The notes under the pieces were generated by a model. It was given only the letters and a program-made list of their open reading frames with translations, did not search any database and was not told the DNA's origin. A stretch of 64,000 nt of DNA from Flavobacteriales bacterium (lineage in GTDB: Bacteria; Bacteroidota; Bacteroidia; Flavobacteriales_F; PHOS-HE28), in assembly GCA_026129465.1 (NCBI GenBank), contig JAHCIA010000001.1, positions 1,993,964-2,057,963 on the forward strand. The letters run 5' to 3'. Numbering within the stretch: the first letter of the stretch is position 1; every line of letters starts with the position of its first letter. The translations under genes were made by a program, and so were the position numbers. Below, one piece after another: positions 31,218-40,175 of the stretch.

Positions 31218-34200
31218 TGCACAAACGACCACACACCATGAAAGGCACTCACAGCGCGTTTTCCACCAGAACCTTCGCTCTGAGTCTCGCCGCGTGTCTG
31301 GGCATGTATGCCTGGGCTATCGCACCACCCGCGGGTTCGGGCTACAACGCCCCCCCACCGCCACCCCCACAAGGGTCGGCGAAGGCGGCCAGTTGCGCAC
31401 CCTCTTCGCGCATCATACAGTTGAACTTCAACAACGTGCGTGCGGTGATCGAGAACGGCGGCAACAAGTGGACCCGCCGCGCCTCGGGACGCTCGGGCTA
31501 TGAAGTGCCCAAAACCGCCGATTTCAGCGGCCCCAACGCGATCTACACGGGTGCCCTGTGGATGGGCGGGCTTTCGCCCGACAACCAGTTGAAGATCGCC
31601 GCGGTGCTCTACCGCGCCAGCGGTCGCAATGATTTCTGGCCAGGCCCGCTGACCGTGACGGGTGATGCTTCCGTGGACTTCGATGTGTGCCAGCAATACG
31701 ACCGTTTCTGGCAGACCAAGCGCAGCCAGGCCGAAGCCCACATCCAGTGGAAACTCTGCTCAGAGGACCCCGAGTGCGACTTGGAGGTGCTCTTCCCCAA
31801 TGGCTATTCGATACCCCCGGATTTCATCACCTGGCCCGCCATGGGCAATGTGGACGCCGGACAGGCGCTCTACCTGGCGCCTTTCGTGGACTGGGACGGT
31901 GATGGTTTCTACAACCCATTCGACGGCGACTATCCGGACTACGGCTTCAACCTCTCCGTGGAGGACTGCAAATCGAAATTCCGCGAGGATCCCGTGCCCC
32001 TCTTCGGTGACGACAACATCTTCTGGATCTTCAACGACAAGGGCAACGTGCATACCGAGACCCAGGGCCAGCCCATCGGCCTGGAAGTGCAGGCCCAGGC
32101 TTTCTCGTTCAACTCGAACGACGAGATCAACAACATGACCTTCTACAACTACGTGGTGATCAACCGGGGCACGCAGACCCTGCTCAACACGTATTTCGGC
32201 CACTTCGTGGACCCCGACGTGGGCTGCTCCAACGACGACTTCACCGGCTGCGATGTGCAGCGCGGTCTGGGCTTCTGCTACAACTGGAGCGATGTGGACG
32301 AGCCCTGCCTGGGTGCCGTGGGCTATGGAGGCCCCAATCCGCCGCCGCCCGCCATCGGCGTGGACTTCTTCGAGGGTCCCTTCCAGGACTATGACGACAT
32401 CGACAACCCCGGCCCCCTCCAGGGTCTGAGCTGCCAGGAGTACCAGCAGCAGGGCGGTATTCCCTACAATGGCATCGGCATCGGTTACGGCGACGGTGTG
32501 ATCGACAATGAGCGCTTCGGCATGCGCGCCTTCATCTACTTCAACCGGGAGGGCAACCCGAACCTGACCGACCCCGCCAACGCCACGCACTTCTACAACT
32601 ACCTGCGTTCCATCTGGAAGAACAACCGCCCGCAGACCTACGGCGGCAATGGCTACAGCGAGGACCCCAACGCCCTACGCGCCTTCTACATGTTCCCCTG
32701 GAGCACCGACCCCGTGGGCTGGGGTACCGACTGCGCACCGCAGGCCGACTGGCGCGAACTGGAGCAGACCCCTGCCCAGCCCGACCGCCGATTCGCCCAG
32801 AGCGCAGGTCCTTTCACCCTGGAGCCGGGCGCATACAACAACATCACGGTGGGTGTGGTCTACGCCCGTGCTTCGCAAGGCGGCGCCGTGGCCAGCGTGG
32901 AACTGATGCGCCTGGCCGACGACAAGGCCCAGGCCCTCTTCGACAACTGCTTCAAGATCCTCGATGGTCCCGACGCACCTGATCTGGACATCCGGGAACT
33001 GGACCGCGAGCTGATCGTCTTCCTGCTCAATCCGCCGGGCAGCAACAACGAGAACGAGAACTACCAGGAACTCGATCCCACCATTCCCGCCACCGACGTG
33101 AACGGCAACCCCTACGATCGCTTCTACCGCTTCCAGGGCTACAAGCTCTACCAGCTGAAGGACGCCACCGTGAGCGTTTCCGACATCGAGGACGTGAACA
33201 AGGCGCGCCTGGTCTACCAAGCCGACAAGAAGGACGGCATCGGGCAGATCATCAACTACCTCTACGATCCGACCCTGGACCTGGCCGTACCGCGTGAGAT
33301 GGTGAATGGCGCTGATGAGGGCATCAAGCATGCCGTGCGGATCACCGAGGACGCCTTCGCCCAAGGCGACAAGCAACTGGTGAACTTCAAGAGCTATTAC
33401 TTCCTGGCGATCACGTACGGGTACAACAACTTCGAGGATTACAACGTGGCCTCCGGTTCCGGCCAGGCCTTCCGTTACGTGGCTGGCCGCAAAGCCGCCT
33501 TCGGTGCCATCCGATCCTACGTGGGCATCCCGCACAAGCCCGCTCCGGGCAATGGTGGTACGATCCAGAACGCGCAGTTCGGTGATCAGATGCAGGTGAC
33601 CCGCTGGGAGGGTGCCGGCAACGGTGGGCTGCGCCTGGAGTTGACGGCCGAATCCGAGAACGCCATCACCGCCGGTCCGCCCTGGCGCAGTGACAAGCTG
33701 GTCTACAAGACCGGCGCAGGTCCGATCAATGTGCGCGTGGTGGACCCGCTGAGCGTGCCCGAGGCCGACTTCGAAGTCTGGTTCCAGGACTCCATCACCC
33801 CGAACAATCTGGATGATGCTTACTGGTACATCAAGAATCTGTCGACCGACCAGACGGTGTTCAGCGACCGCGTGATAAACCTGGAGTATGAACAGCTGTT
33901 CCCGCAGTGGGGCATCTCGGTGACCATCGGTCAAACGTTCTACCCCTTCGATGCGAGCAACAACCTGACGACCCTGCCCATCGGCAATGGCGCGATCAGT
34001 TTCGCCGATCCCTCCAAGGCTTGGTTGACGGGCATCCCCGATGGCGAAGGCCCTATCCCCACCAACTGGATCCGTTCGGGCACCCAGACCTTTGATGCGA
34101 CCATCTACAACGACCGCGCGGGACGCGACAACGAGCAGTTGTATGAGCGCCTGTTGGGCGGCACGTGGGCGCCTTGGGCCTTGGTGGGCCAGGCTTCCTT

Positions 34201-35332
34201 CCAACCGAGCAACAACCAGCAGGTGTCGCTCACCCAGAGCAGTGCTTCCTTCCTCCACGAGACACCGAGCATCCAGGTGGTCTTCACCAAGGACAAGAGC
34301 AAGTGGTCGCGCGCCGTGGTGCTGGAGAATGAAGGCAGCACGGCTCCCGTGCTCGCTGAAGGTGGTGCCGCCAAGCTTGCGCTGCGTGCCGCCCCGAGCA
34401 TAGACAAGGAAGGTCGCAAGGCCGGCAGCCCCGGCGCCAACAATGACGAAGCCACCTTGGGCGGCGAGCAGCCCACCGGGGCCGGCTGGTTCCCGGGCTA
34501 CGCCATCGACCTGGAGACCGGCGAACGCCTGAACATCGCCTACTCGGAGAACAGCTTCTGGGGTGGCGAGATCGGGCGCGACATGATCTGGAACCCCAGT
34601 TCGGAGCTCTTCACCGACGCCGGTGAGCCGGTCTTCGGCGGATGCCACTGGATCTACGTCTTCAAGAACGACCGCCGCCAAGCCGCCGGTGCTGCCAACT
34701 CCGAGATCCGCATCCCGGGTTATGACGAGTGCCGCTTCATCTACACGACGATCCAAAGCACACAGCCCGAGCCTCTGCGCCGCGTGTTCCGCGCCGTGGG
34801 CTGGGTGGGCAGCGCCATGCTGGTGCCTGGCCGCCAATTGCTGGAGACCGACGTGCGCATCGTGCTGAACGTGGAGCGCAAGTACACCCGTTACGTGGAC
34901 TACCCCGGTTCACTGGCGCCGATCAATCCCGAGCGCAACAACGGCCTGCCGCTGTACAGCTTCAGCACGCGCGGGCTGCAGACCGAGACCGGTGTGCTCG
35001 CCGTGGCCAACGAGGCGCTGGACATGATCAACATCGTGCCCAACCCCTACAACGCCTTCAGCGGCTATGAGACATCGCGTCTGGACAACCGGGTGAAGTT
35101 CATCAACCTGCCACAGACGTGCACGATCTCCATCTACAACGTGGGCGGCACCCTGGTGCGGAAGTTCCGCAAGGACAACGACCTCACCTACCTGGATTGG
35201 GACCTGAAGAACCAGAACAACATCCCGATCGCGGGCGGCGTGTACATCTGCCATGTGGACGTACCCGGCGTGGGCGAGAAAGTGATCAAGTGGTTCGGCA
35301 CGTTGCGGCCGCTCGATCTGCAGAACTTCTGA
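31217..35332 (+). CDS. Large secreted protein with T9SS-type C-terminal domain
   Basis: The 1371-residue protein has a signal-like hydrophobic segment (FALSLAACLGMYAWAIA), a proline run (PPPPPP) close to the mature N-terminus and a long Asp/Asn/Gly-rich region with Ca-loop-like DWDGDGFYNPFDGDYPDYG. The C-terminus contains IVPNPYNAFSGYETSRLDN, CTISIYNVGGTLVRKF and a final strand ending LRPLDLQNF, typical of T9SS cargo. No enzyme domain is recognised. The ATG at 31217 overlaps the receptor stop; an alternative ATG is at 31238. It is probably co-transcribed with genes on both sides. Confidence 0.85.
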   Translation: MHKRPHTMKGTHSAFSTRTFALSLAACLGMYAWAIAPPAGSGYNAPPPPPPQGSAKAASCAPSSRIIQLNFNNVRAVIENGGNKWTRRASGRSGYEVPKTADFSGPNAIYTGALWMGGLSPDNQLKIAAVLYRASGRNDFWPGPLTVTGDASVDFDVCQQYDRFWQTKRSQAEAHIQWKLCSEDPECDLEVLFPNGYSIPPDFITWPAMGNVDAGQALYLAPFVDWDGDGFYNPFDGDYPDYGFNLSVEDCKSKFREDPVPLFGDDNIFWIFNDKGNVHTETQGQPIGLEVQAQAFSFNSNDEINNMTFYNYVVINRGTQTLLNTYFGHFVDPDVGCSNDDFTGCDVQRGLGFCYNWSDVDEPCLGAVGYGGPNPPPPAIGVDFFEGPFQDYDDIDNPGPLQGLSCQEYQQQGGIPYNGIGIGYGDGVIDNERFGMRAFIYFNREGNPNLTDPANATHFYNYLRSIWKNNRPQTYGGNGYSEDPNALRAFYMFPWSTDPVGWGTDCAPQADWRELEQTPAQPDRRFAQSAGPFTLEPGAYNNITVGVVYARASQGGAVASVELMRLADDKAQALFDNCFKILDGPDAPDLDIRELDRELIVFLLNPPGSNNENENYQELDPTIPATDVNGNPYDRFYRFQGYKLYQLKDATVSVSDIEDVNKARLVYQADKKDGIGQIINYLYDPTLDLAVPREMVNGADEGIKHAVRITEDAFAQGDKQLVNFKSYYFLAITYGYNNFEDYNVASGSGQAFRYVAGRKAAFGAIRSYVGIPHKPAPGNGGTIQNAQFGDQMQVTRWEGAGNGGLRLELTAESENAITAGPPWRSDKLVYKTGAGPINVRVVDPLSVPEADFEVWFQDSITPNNLDDAYWYIKNLSTDQTVFSDRVINLEYEQLFPQWGISVTIGQTFYPFDASNNLTTLPIGNGAISFADPSKAWLTGIPDGEGPIPTNWIRSGTQTFDATIYNDRAGRDNEQLYERLLGGTWAPWALVGQASFQPSNNQQVSLTQSSASFLHETPSIQVVFTKDKSKWSRAVVLENEGSTAPVLAEGGAAKLALRAAPSIDKEGRKAGSPGANNDEATLGGEQPTGAGWFPGYAIDLETGERLNIAYSENSFWGGEIGRDMIWNPSSELFTDAGEPVFGGCHWIYVFKNDRRQAAGAANSEIRIPGYDECRFIYTTIQSTQPEPLRRVFRAVGWVGSAMLVPGRQLLETDVRIVLNVERKYTRYVDYPGSLAPINPERNNGLPLYSFSTRGLQTETGVLAVANEALDMINIVPNPYNAFSGYETSRLDNRVKFINLPQTCTISIYNVGGTLVRKFRKDNDLTYLDWDLKNQNNIPIAGGVYICHVDVPGVGEKVIKWFGTLRPLDLQNF

Positions 35333-35369
35333 TACGCGATTGAAGACCCTCCATACAAGGATGCACGAG

Positions 35370-36422
35370 ATGATGCGTACGAAACAACGGCTGGCCGCCG
35401 CCGCGGCCCTGGTGGCCCTGGGCACCCTGCCCGCCTGGGCGGGCAACCCCGACCGCGCGGGATCGGCGGGCGCCACACAACTGCTGATCAACCCCTGGGC
35501 GCGATCGGCCGGGTGGGGCCTGGCCAACACCGCCTCCATCCGCGGGGTGGAGTCCATGTTCGGCAACATCGCGGGCCTGGCCCACGTGGGCCGCACCGAG
35601 GTGCTCTTCACCAACACCACCTGGCTGTCGGGGGCGGGCGTGCAGATCAACAGCGTGGGGCTTGGCCAGCATGTGGGCGCATCCGGCGTGCTGGGCTTCT
35701 CGGCCACCACCATGTCCTTCGGTGAACTGGAGGTGACCACGGTGGACGTGCCCGAAGGCGGCCGGGGAACCTTCAGCCCCAGCCTGGCGAACATCGGGGT
35801 ATCCTACGCCAAGAGCTTCTCCAACAGCATCCACGGCGGCATGCTCCTGCGCGTGGTGAGTGAGGCCATCTCGAACGTGCGCACCAGCGGCATCTGCTTC
35901 GACGCCGGCATCCAATACGTGACCGGTCCGCTGGACAACGTGCATTTCGGCATCGCGTTGAAGAACGTGGGACCCGCCATGCAATTCGCCGGCGATGGTC
36001 TTTCGGTGCAGGGCCTTCTGGTGCAGGGCAGCGACCAGTTGACGCTGGAACAGCGCTCGGACCGTTTCGAGATCCCCTCCCTGCTCACGATCGGCTTCTC
36101 CTACGACTGGCACGTGAACGACATGCACCGCCTGAGCTTCGCCGGGACCTTCGTGTCGAACTCCTTTACGAAGGACCAGGGCATCCTCGGTGTGGAGTAC
36201 GCCTTCCGCAAGATGGTACACCTGCGCGCGGGCTACCTGTATGAGGATGGCATCACCAACGATGCGGAACGCACCACCGTCTTCACCGGCCCCAGCGCCG
36301 GTCTGAGCGTGGACTTTCCCTTCGGCGATGAGAAAAAGTCCGCTCTGGCCATCGACTACGGCTATCGCGCCACGAACCCCTTCTCCGGCGTACACAGCAT
36401 CGGCCTGCGCATCACGCTCTGA
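35370..36422 (+). CDS. PorV/PorQ-family outer-membrane barrel
   Basis: The 350-residue protein has a signal peptide ending at LPAWAGN and then barrel strands with AGATQLLINPWARSAGWG, a start typical of PorV/PorQ-like proteins, and RASGVHSIGLRI-type strands at the end. PorV itself is the shuttle protein that takes T9SS cargo from the translocon to the attachment complex. This paralogue follows a T9SS cargo gene by 37 bases, so a cargo-specific shuttle role is plausible but unproven. AAGG at 35357-35360 supports the ATG chosen; 35361 is also possible. Confidence 0.82.
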   Translation: MMRTKQRLAAAAALVALGTLPAWAGNPDRAGSAGATQLLINPWARSAGWGLANTASIRGVESMFGNIAGLAHVGRTEVLFTNTTWLSGAGVQINSVGLGQHVGASGVLGFSATTMSFGELEVTTVDVPEGGRGTFSPSLANIGVSYAKSFSNSIHGGMLLRVVSEAISNVRTSGICFDAGIQYVTGPLDNVHFGIALKNVGPAMQFAGDGLSVQGLLVQGSDQLTLEQRSDRFEIPSLLTIGFSYDWHVNDMHRLSFAGTFVSNSFTKDQGILGVEYAFRKMVHLRAGYLYEDGITNDAERTTVFTGPSAGLSVDFPFGDEKKSALAIDYGYRATNPFSGVHSIGLRITL

Positions 36423-36440
36423 TCACATAACACCCTTCTT

Positions 36441-36468
36441 GGAAGAGGACCTCACGGGGTCCTCTTCC
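36441..36468 (+). terminator. Hairpin terminator after the PorV-like gene
   Basis: GGAAGAGGACC pairs perfectly over 11 bases with GGTCCTCTTCC across a six-base loop, followed by ATTCTAT. It lies 19 bases after the stop and closes the three-gene operon. Confidence 0.75.
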
Positions 36469-36519
36469 ATTCTATCCACCCGTTGTGGACGAGTATCCCG
36501 CCGAAACCGGCACCGCCCC

Positions 36520-36993
36520 ATGAGCACCCCGGCCTACTACACCGAAGAAGGTCTCCGCAAACTGCAGGAAGAACTGCATCGTCTGAAGACCGTGGACCGC
36601 CCACATCTGAGCCAGCAGATCGCCGACGCGCGCGACAAGGGCGACCTGAGCGAGAACGCCGAATACCACGCGGCCAAGGAGGAACAAGGGCTGTTGGAGG
36701 CGCGCATCGCCAAAATGGAGGAGCAGATGGCCAACGCCCGGCTGATCGACAGCTCACGCCTGGACGACTCGCGCGTGTACATCCACAGCCGCGTGGTGGT
36801 GCGCCATGTGGACAAAGGCAGCCGGCACGAATTCATCCTGGTGGCCGAGACCGAAGTGGACATCAAGCTGGGCAAGATCAGCGTGGGTTCGCCCATCGGC
36901 AAGGGGTTGCTGGGCAAGGCCCGCGGTGAGGTGGCCGAAGTGGAGACCCCGGCCGGTATCACGCGTTTCGAAGTGATCGAGATCACCCGCTGA
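36520..36993 (+). CDS. greA: Transcription elongation factor GreA
   Basis: The 157-residue protein rescues backtracked RNA polymerase by stimulating transcript cleavage. The N-terminal coiled coil carries the acidic tip DARDKGDLSENAEYHAAKEE, where the catalytic acidic residues sit. The C-terminal FKBP-like domain has the usual SVGSPIGKGLLGK segment. The ATG was chosen directly before STPAYYTEEG; upstream codons read through the terminator. The stop TGA overlaps the ATG of the HIT gene. Confidence 0.96.
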   Translation: MSTPAYYTEEGLRKLQEELHRLKTVDRPHLSQQIADARDKGDLSENAEYHAAKEEQGLLEARIAKMEEQMANARLIDSSRLDDSRVYIHSRVVVRHVDKGSRHEFILVAETEVDIKLGKISVGSPIGKGLLGKARGEVAEVETPAGITRFEVIEITR

Positions 36994-37382
36994 TGGCCTC
37001 CATTTTCACCCGGATCGTGCGCGGTGAGATCCCCTGCCACAAGGTGGCCGAGGACGATCGGCACCTCGCCTTTCTGGACATCAACCCCTTGCGCGCCGGC
37101 CACACCCTGGTGATCCCCAAGATCGAAGTGGACTATCTGTTCGACCTGGACGATGATGTGCTCGCCGGTCTGCTGCCCTTCGGCAAACTGGTGGCCCACA
37201 AGATCAGCGCGGTGGTGCCCTGCGCGCGCATCGGGCTCACGGTGATCGGCCTGGAGGTGCCCCACGCGCACATCCACCTCATTCCGATCGATGGTGTCCA
37301 CGACATGGAATTCAGCCGGCCCAAGCTGCGCATGACGCAGGACGAACTGGCGGCGCTGGCGAAGCGCATCAGGGAAGCGTGA
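36993..37382 (+). CDS. HIT family protein
   Basis: The 129-residue protein has the histidine-triad motif PHAHIHLIP at residues 89-97 and the N-terminal ASIFTRIVRGEIPCHKV of the Hint/HinT branch. Such enzymes hydrolyse adenosine phosphoramidates or related AMP-lysine compounds. The start overlaps the greA stop by one base. The pairing greA-HIT is common in Bacteroidota. Confidence 0.93.
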   Translation: MASIFTRIVRGEIPCHKVAEDDRHLAFLDINPLRAGHTLVIPKIEVDYLFDLDDDVLAGLLPFGKLVAHKISAVVPCARIGLTVIGLEVPHAHIHLIPIDGVHDMEFSRPKLRMTQDELAALAKRIREA

Positions 37383-37412
37383 GCGGCGGTCCGCTTCGTT
37401 GTCGCATCTGCG

Positions 37413-38033
37413 CTACTTCAACCGATCGGGGTTGTTGCGCACGAAAGCGGCCCAGCCCCCACCGCCGGCACGCCCGCCGGCAGCGGTGATCGCGGAACCG
37501 GCGAAGTGGTGGCACACCGCCACGGCGACCGCATCGGTGGCATCGGTGCTCGTCGGCAAGGTGCTCACCCGAAGGATGTTCAGCAGCATGGCGGCCACCT
37601 GCTCCTTGCTTGCGTTGCCATTGCCCGTGATGCTCTGCTTGATGCGTTTGGGCGCGTACTCCACCACGGCGATATCGCGCTGCACGGCCGCTGCGATGGC
37701 CACGCCCTGGGCGCGCCCGAGCTTGAGCATGCTCTGCACGTTCTTGCCGAAGAACTGCGCTTCTATCGCCAGTTCATCCGGCAGGTGCCTTTCGATCAGG
37801 GCCATGGTCTCGCGGAAGATGGCACGCAGTTTCAGCGTGTGGTCATCGTCCGATCGGAACCTGACGGCGCCCGCATCGAGCAGTCTTATCGCGCGCTGGT
37901 CCACGTGGATCACACCGAAGCCCATCACCGAAGTGCCGGGATCGATGCCGAGGATGACGCGGCCGCTGGCCGTGGCCGCCACGCCGGGTACTCGCCTACT
38001 TTTGGCCGAAAGGCCCACCTCGTTGTCGTCCAT
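37413..38033 (-). CDS. ruvC: Holliday junction resolvase RuvC
   Basis: The protein cuts Holliday junctions in recombinational repair. The metal-binding acids are visible in LGIDPGTSVMGFGV, LAIEAQFFGKN and STDATDAVAVAVCHH. From the ATG at 38033 it is 206 residues, with about 24 residues before LGIDPG that do not look conserved. A GTG at 37982 would give 189 residues, nearer the usual size. The divergent flippase promoter and start lie inside the extension, so the shorter form is quite possible. The C-terminal GWAAFVRNNPDRLK is typical. Confidence 0.92.
   Translation of the reverse strand: MDDNEVGLSAKSRRVPGVAATASGRVILGIDPGTSVMGFGVIHVDQRAIRLLDAGAVRFRSDDDHTLKLRAIFRETMALIERHLPDELAIEAQFFGKNVQSMLKLGRAQGVAIAAAVQRDIAVVEYAPKRIKQSITGNGNASKEQVAAMLLNILRVSTLPTSTDATDAVAVAVCHHFAGSAITAAGGRAGGGGWAAFVRNNPDRLK
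37997..38004 (+). promoter_or_regulatory. -7-like element TACTTTTG before the flippase
   Basis: TACTTTTG fits TAnnTTTG exactly and lies 18 bases before the TTG start of the flippase, inside the 5' portion of ruvC as drawn on the opposite strand. Confidence 0.5.
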
Positions 38034-39015
38034 CCTTGCCGCCCGCAAGCTGCTGTGGGTCTTCCGCTGGGGGATCTTCCTGCTCGCCTGTGTATTCCTC
38101 TGGTGGCAGCTGCGTGCGGATAAAGGTATGCTGGCCCTGCAAGTGCTTCGCGGACTTCCCGATGACGGTCGCGCCATGATGCTGGTGGCTTCCGCCTTGG
38201 TGTTGGTGCCGGTGAATTGGGGCATTGAATCCTGGAAATGGCGCCGGCTGGTGCAACGGTTGGAGCCGCTGCGGCCATGGCGCGCATTTCTCGCCACCGT
38301 AGCGGGCACGAGCATCGGCCTGGTGACGCCGAACCGCACAGGTGAGTTCCTGGGCCGCGTGCTCTTTCTGAAACCCGGGGACCGCGTCCGGGGCGGTTTC
38401 GCCACCGCCCTGGGCAGCATCGCGCAATTCGTGATCACCCTGCTGGCCGGAGTTACGGCGCTGGTCGCTTTGCTCGCCACGGGACATCCCCTGCCCTGGC
38501 CGGAGGGTTGGTATTCCGCAGCGCTCATCTCCCTCACGTGCCTGGTGGCGGCGGGCACCCTCGTGCTCTACCTCTTCCCCGCGCTCATGCGCGGATCGAT
38601 CCTCGCCCTGCCGGTCCTGCGGCGGCTTGAAAGGCCATCGGCCGTGCTGAATACCTTTCGCAGGATCGAATTGCTGGAAGTGCTCACGTGGAGCGCGTTG
38701 CGCTATGCGGTGTTCACTTTCCAATACCTCTTGCTGTGCGAGGCGTTCCGCATCGGGGTGGCTCCCATGACCACCATGCTGGTGGTGCCGGTCATCTATC
38801 TCGTGGCCACCATCGTGCCCACTGTGCTGCTCACCGAGATCGGTGTGCGGGGCAGCGCCGCATTGGCCTTCTTCACACCGTTGGGCGCGGCACCGGAAGG
38901 CGTTCTCCTCGCCACCAGCACGCTGTGGGCCATCAACCTGGTGCTGCCGGCCGCGGTGGGTGGTGTGGTGCTCGTCACCGCAAGGATCCGTGCACAAGGC
39001 TCAGATGGACCATGA
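38023..39015 (+). CDS. Flippase-like (LPG synthase transmembrane / UPF0104) protein
   Basis: The 330-residue protein has about eight hydrophobic segments and the family pattern GTSIGLVTPNRTGEFLGRVLF, then GSIAQFVITLLAGVTALV. It belongs to the lysylphosphatidylglycerol synthase transmembrane family, thought to flip or move lipids. A TTG is proposed as start because the only in-frame ATG nearby (38128) would remove the first membrane helix. It overlaps the following glycosyltransferase by four bases. Co-location with a GT2 enzyme suggests lipid-linked sugar metabolism. Confidence 0.8.
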   Translation: MSSILAARKLLWVFRWGIFLLACVFLWWQLRADKGMLALQVLRGLPDDGRAMMLVASALVLVPVNWGIESWKWRRLVQRLEPLRPWRAFLATVAGTSIGLVTPNRTGEFLGRVLFLKPGDRVRGGFATALGSIAQFVITLLAGVTALVALLATGHPLPWPEGWYSAALISLTCLVAAGTLVLYLFPALMRGSILALPVLRRLERPSAVLNTFRRIELLEVLTWSALRYAVFTFQYLLLCEAFRIGVAPMTTMLVVPVIYLVATIVPTVLLTEIGVRGSAALAFFTPLGAAPEGVLLATSTLWAINLVLPAAVGGVVLVTARIRAQGSDGP

Positions 39016-40175
39016 GCTGGTCGCTGATATCCGCGCTTTCGGCATTCGCACTGGCCTCGGTGCATGCCTTGGTATTGGACCAATGGCGACGCGCGCTCGC
39101 AAAGGACCCGGAGGACCATGACACGCTGCCGGATGCCGCCACGTCGATCACCGTGATCGTACCGGCACGAGATGCGGGCGGTACGCTCATCCCCTTGCTG
39201 CAGGACCTGCATGCGCAGGACCTTCCCGGAGCGGCTTTCGAGGTGCTTGTGGTGGACGATCACAGCACCGACGGCACGGCCCGCGTGGTCCGGGACATGA
39301 TGCATCGCTGGCCTGGGTTGAAATATCTGGCGCTCGCGGATACCCAAGGAAAGAAGGCCGCTCTGGAGGCGGGTGTCGCACAGGCCAGGGGCGACCTCAT
39401 CGTGGTGACGGATGCGGATGTGCGCTGCGGTCCCCGGCGCTTGGCGGCGATCGCCCGGCATTGGGCCACGAACCGGCCCGCGATGCTCCTGCTGCCGGTC
39501 CACACGACAGGTGGCCGGGGCTTCCTCGCCTGGCTGCAACGCAAGGAGCAACTGGCCCTCCAAGGTGTGGCCCTCGGCAGTGCGCGCATGGGTTCGCCAC
39601 TGCTGGCCAATGGTGCGAACATGGCCTTCGCACGCGAAGCGTTCCTGCGCGTGGGCGGTTACACGGGCGATCGGTGGGCCAGTGGCGATGACATGTCGCT
39701 GCTGGCACGCATGCGCGCGCATCGCTGGCCGGTGGATGTGCTGGTGGACCGGGAAGCAGCCGTGCGCACAGCACCGGAAAGGACCTGGTGGGCATTCTTC
39801 GCGCAGCGCCTGCGTTGGGCGGGCAAAATGCGCGGGCACCGCGCCATTGGCGGAACGGTCACCTCCAGCATCGCGTTGTTGTTCCCCTGGGCATTGGCAG
39901 TGCTTACCTGGTGGGCCATAAGCCATGTCCAAGTGGGGCAGGGACTTTTCTACACGAGCGTATTGATCGGTGCGGCCTGGCTGTTGTGGTCGTTGCCGAT
40001 CATCCGCTTGGAACAAGCGTCCATGCGTTCTTTCCGAAGTGATACCGGCCCGGCGGAAGGAGGCGATGGCCCCTTGCCCACCTTGGTGGCCATGTTCCTC
40101 TTCACCCTGTATGCCCCGGTGATCGCCGTGCTGTCGATCTTCGTCCGGCCCACATGGAAAGGCCGCCGCGTTTGA
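39012..40175 (+). CDS. Family 2 glycosyltransferase, membrane-anchored
   Basis: The 387-residue protein has an N-terminal hydrophobic helix, a GT2 domain with ITVIVPARDAGG, VLVVDDHSTDGTA and the DxD motif in VVTDADVRCGP, then GDDMSLLARM and the QRLRWAGK motif, and two or three C-terminal membrane helices (LLFPWALAVLTWWAI; LPTLVAMFLFTLYAPVIAVL). This layout matches processive or lipid-modifying GT2 enzymes. The acceptor is unknown. Its start overlaps the flippase stop; the next gene starts 22 bases inside its 3' end. Confidence 0.88.
   Translation: MSWSLISALSAFALASVHALVLDQWRRALAKDPEDHDTLPDAATSITVIVPARDAGGTLIPLLQDLHAQDLPGAAFEVLVVDDHSTDGTARVVRDMMHRWPGLKYLALADTQGKKAALEAGVAQARGDLIVVTDADVRCGPRRLAAIARHWATNRPAMLLLPVHTTGGRGFLAWLQRKEQLALQGVALGSARMGSPLLANGANMAFAREAFLRVGGYTGDRWASGDDMSLLARMRAHRWPVDVLVDREAAVRTAPERTWWAFFAQRLRWAGKMRGHRAIGGTVTSSIALLFPWALAVLTWWAISHVQVGQGLFYTSVLIGAAWLLWSLPIIRLEQASMRSFRSDTGPAEGGDGPLPTLVAMFLFTLYAPVIAVLSIFVRPTWKGRRV

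Noticed and set aside
28443..31232. A 929-codon frame antisense to the TonB receptor
   Set aside because: Same composition effect; the receptor frame is supported by signal peptide, plug and barrel features.
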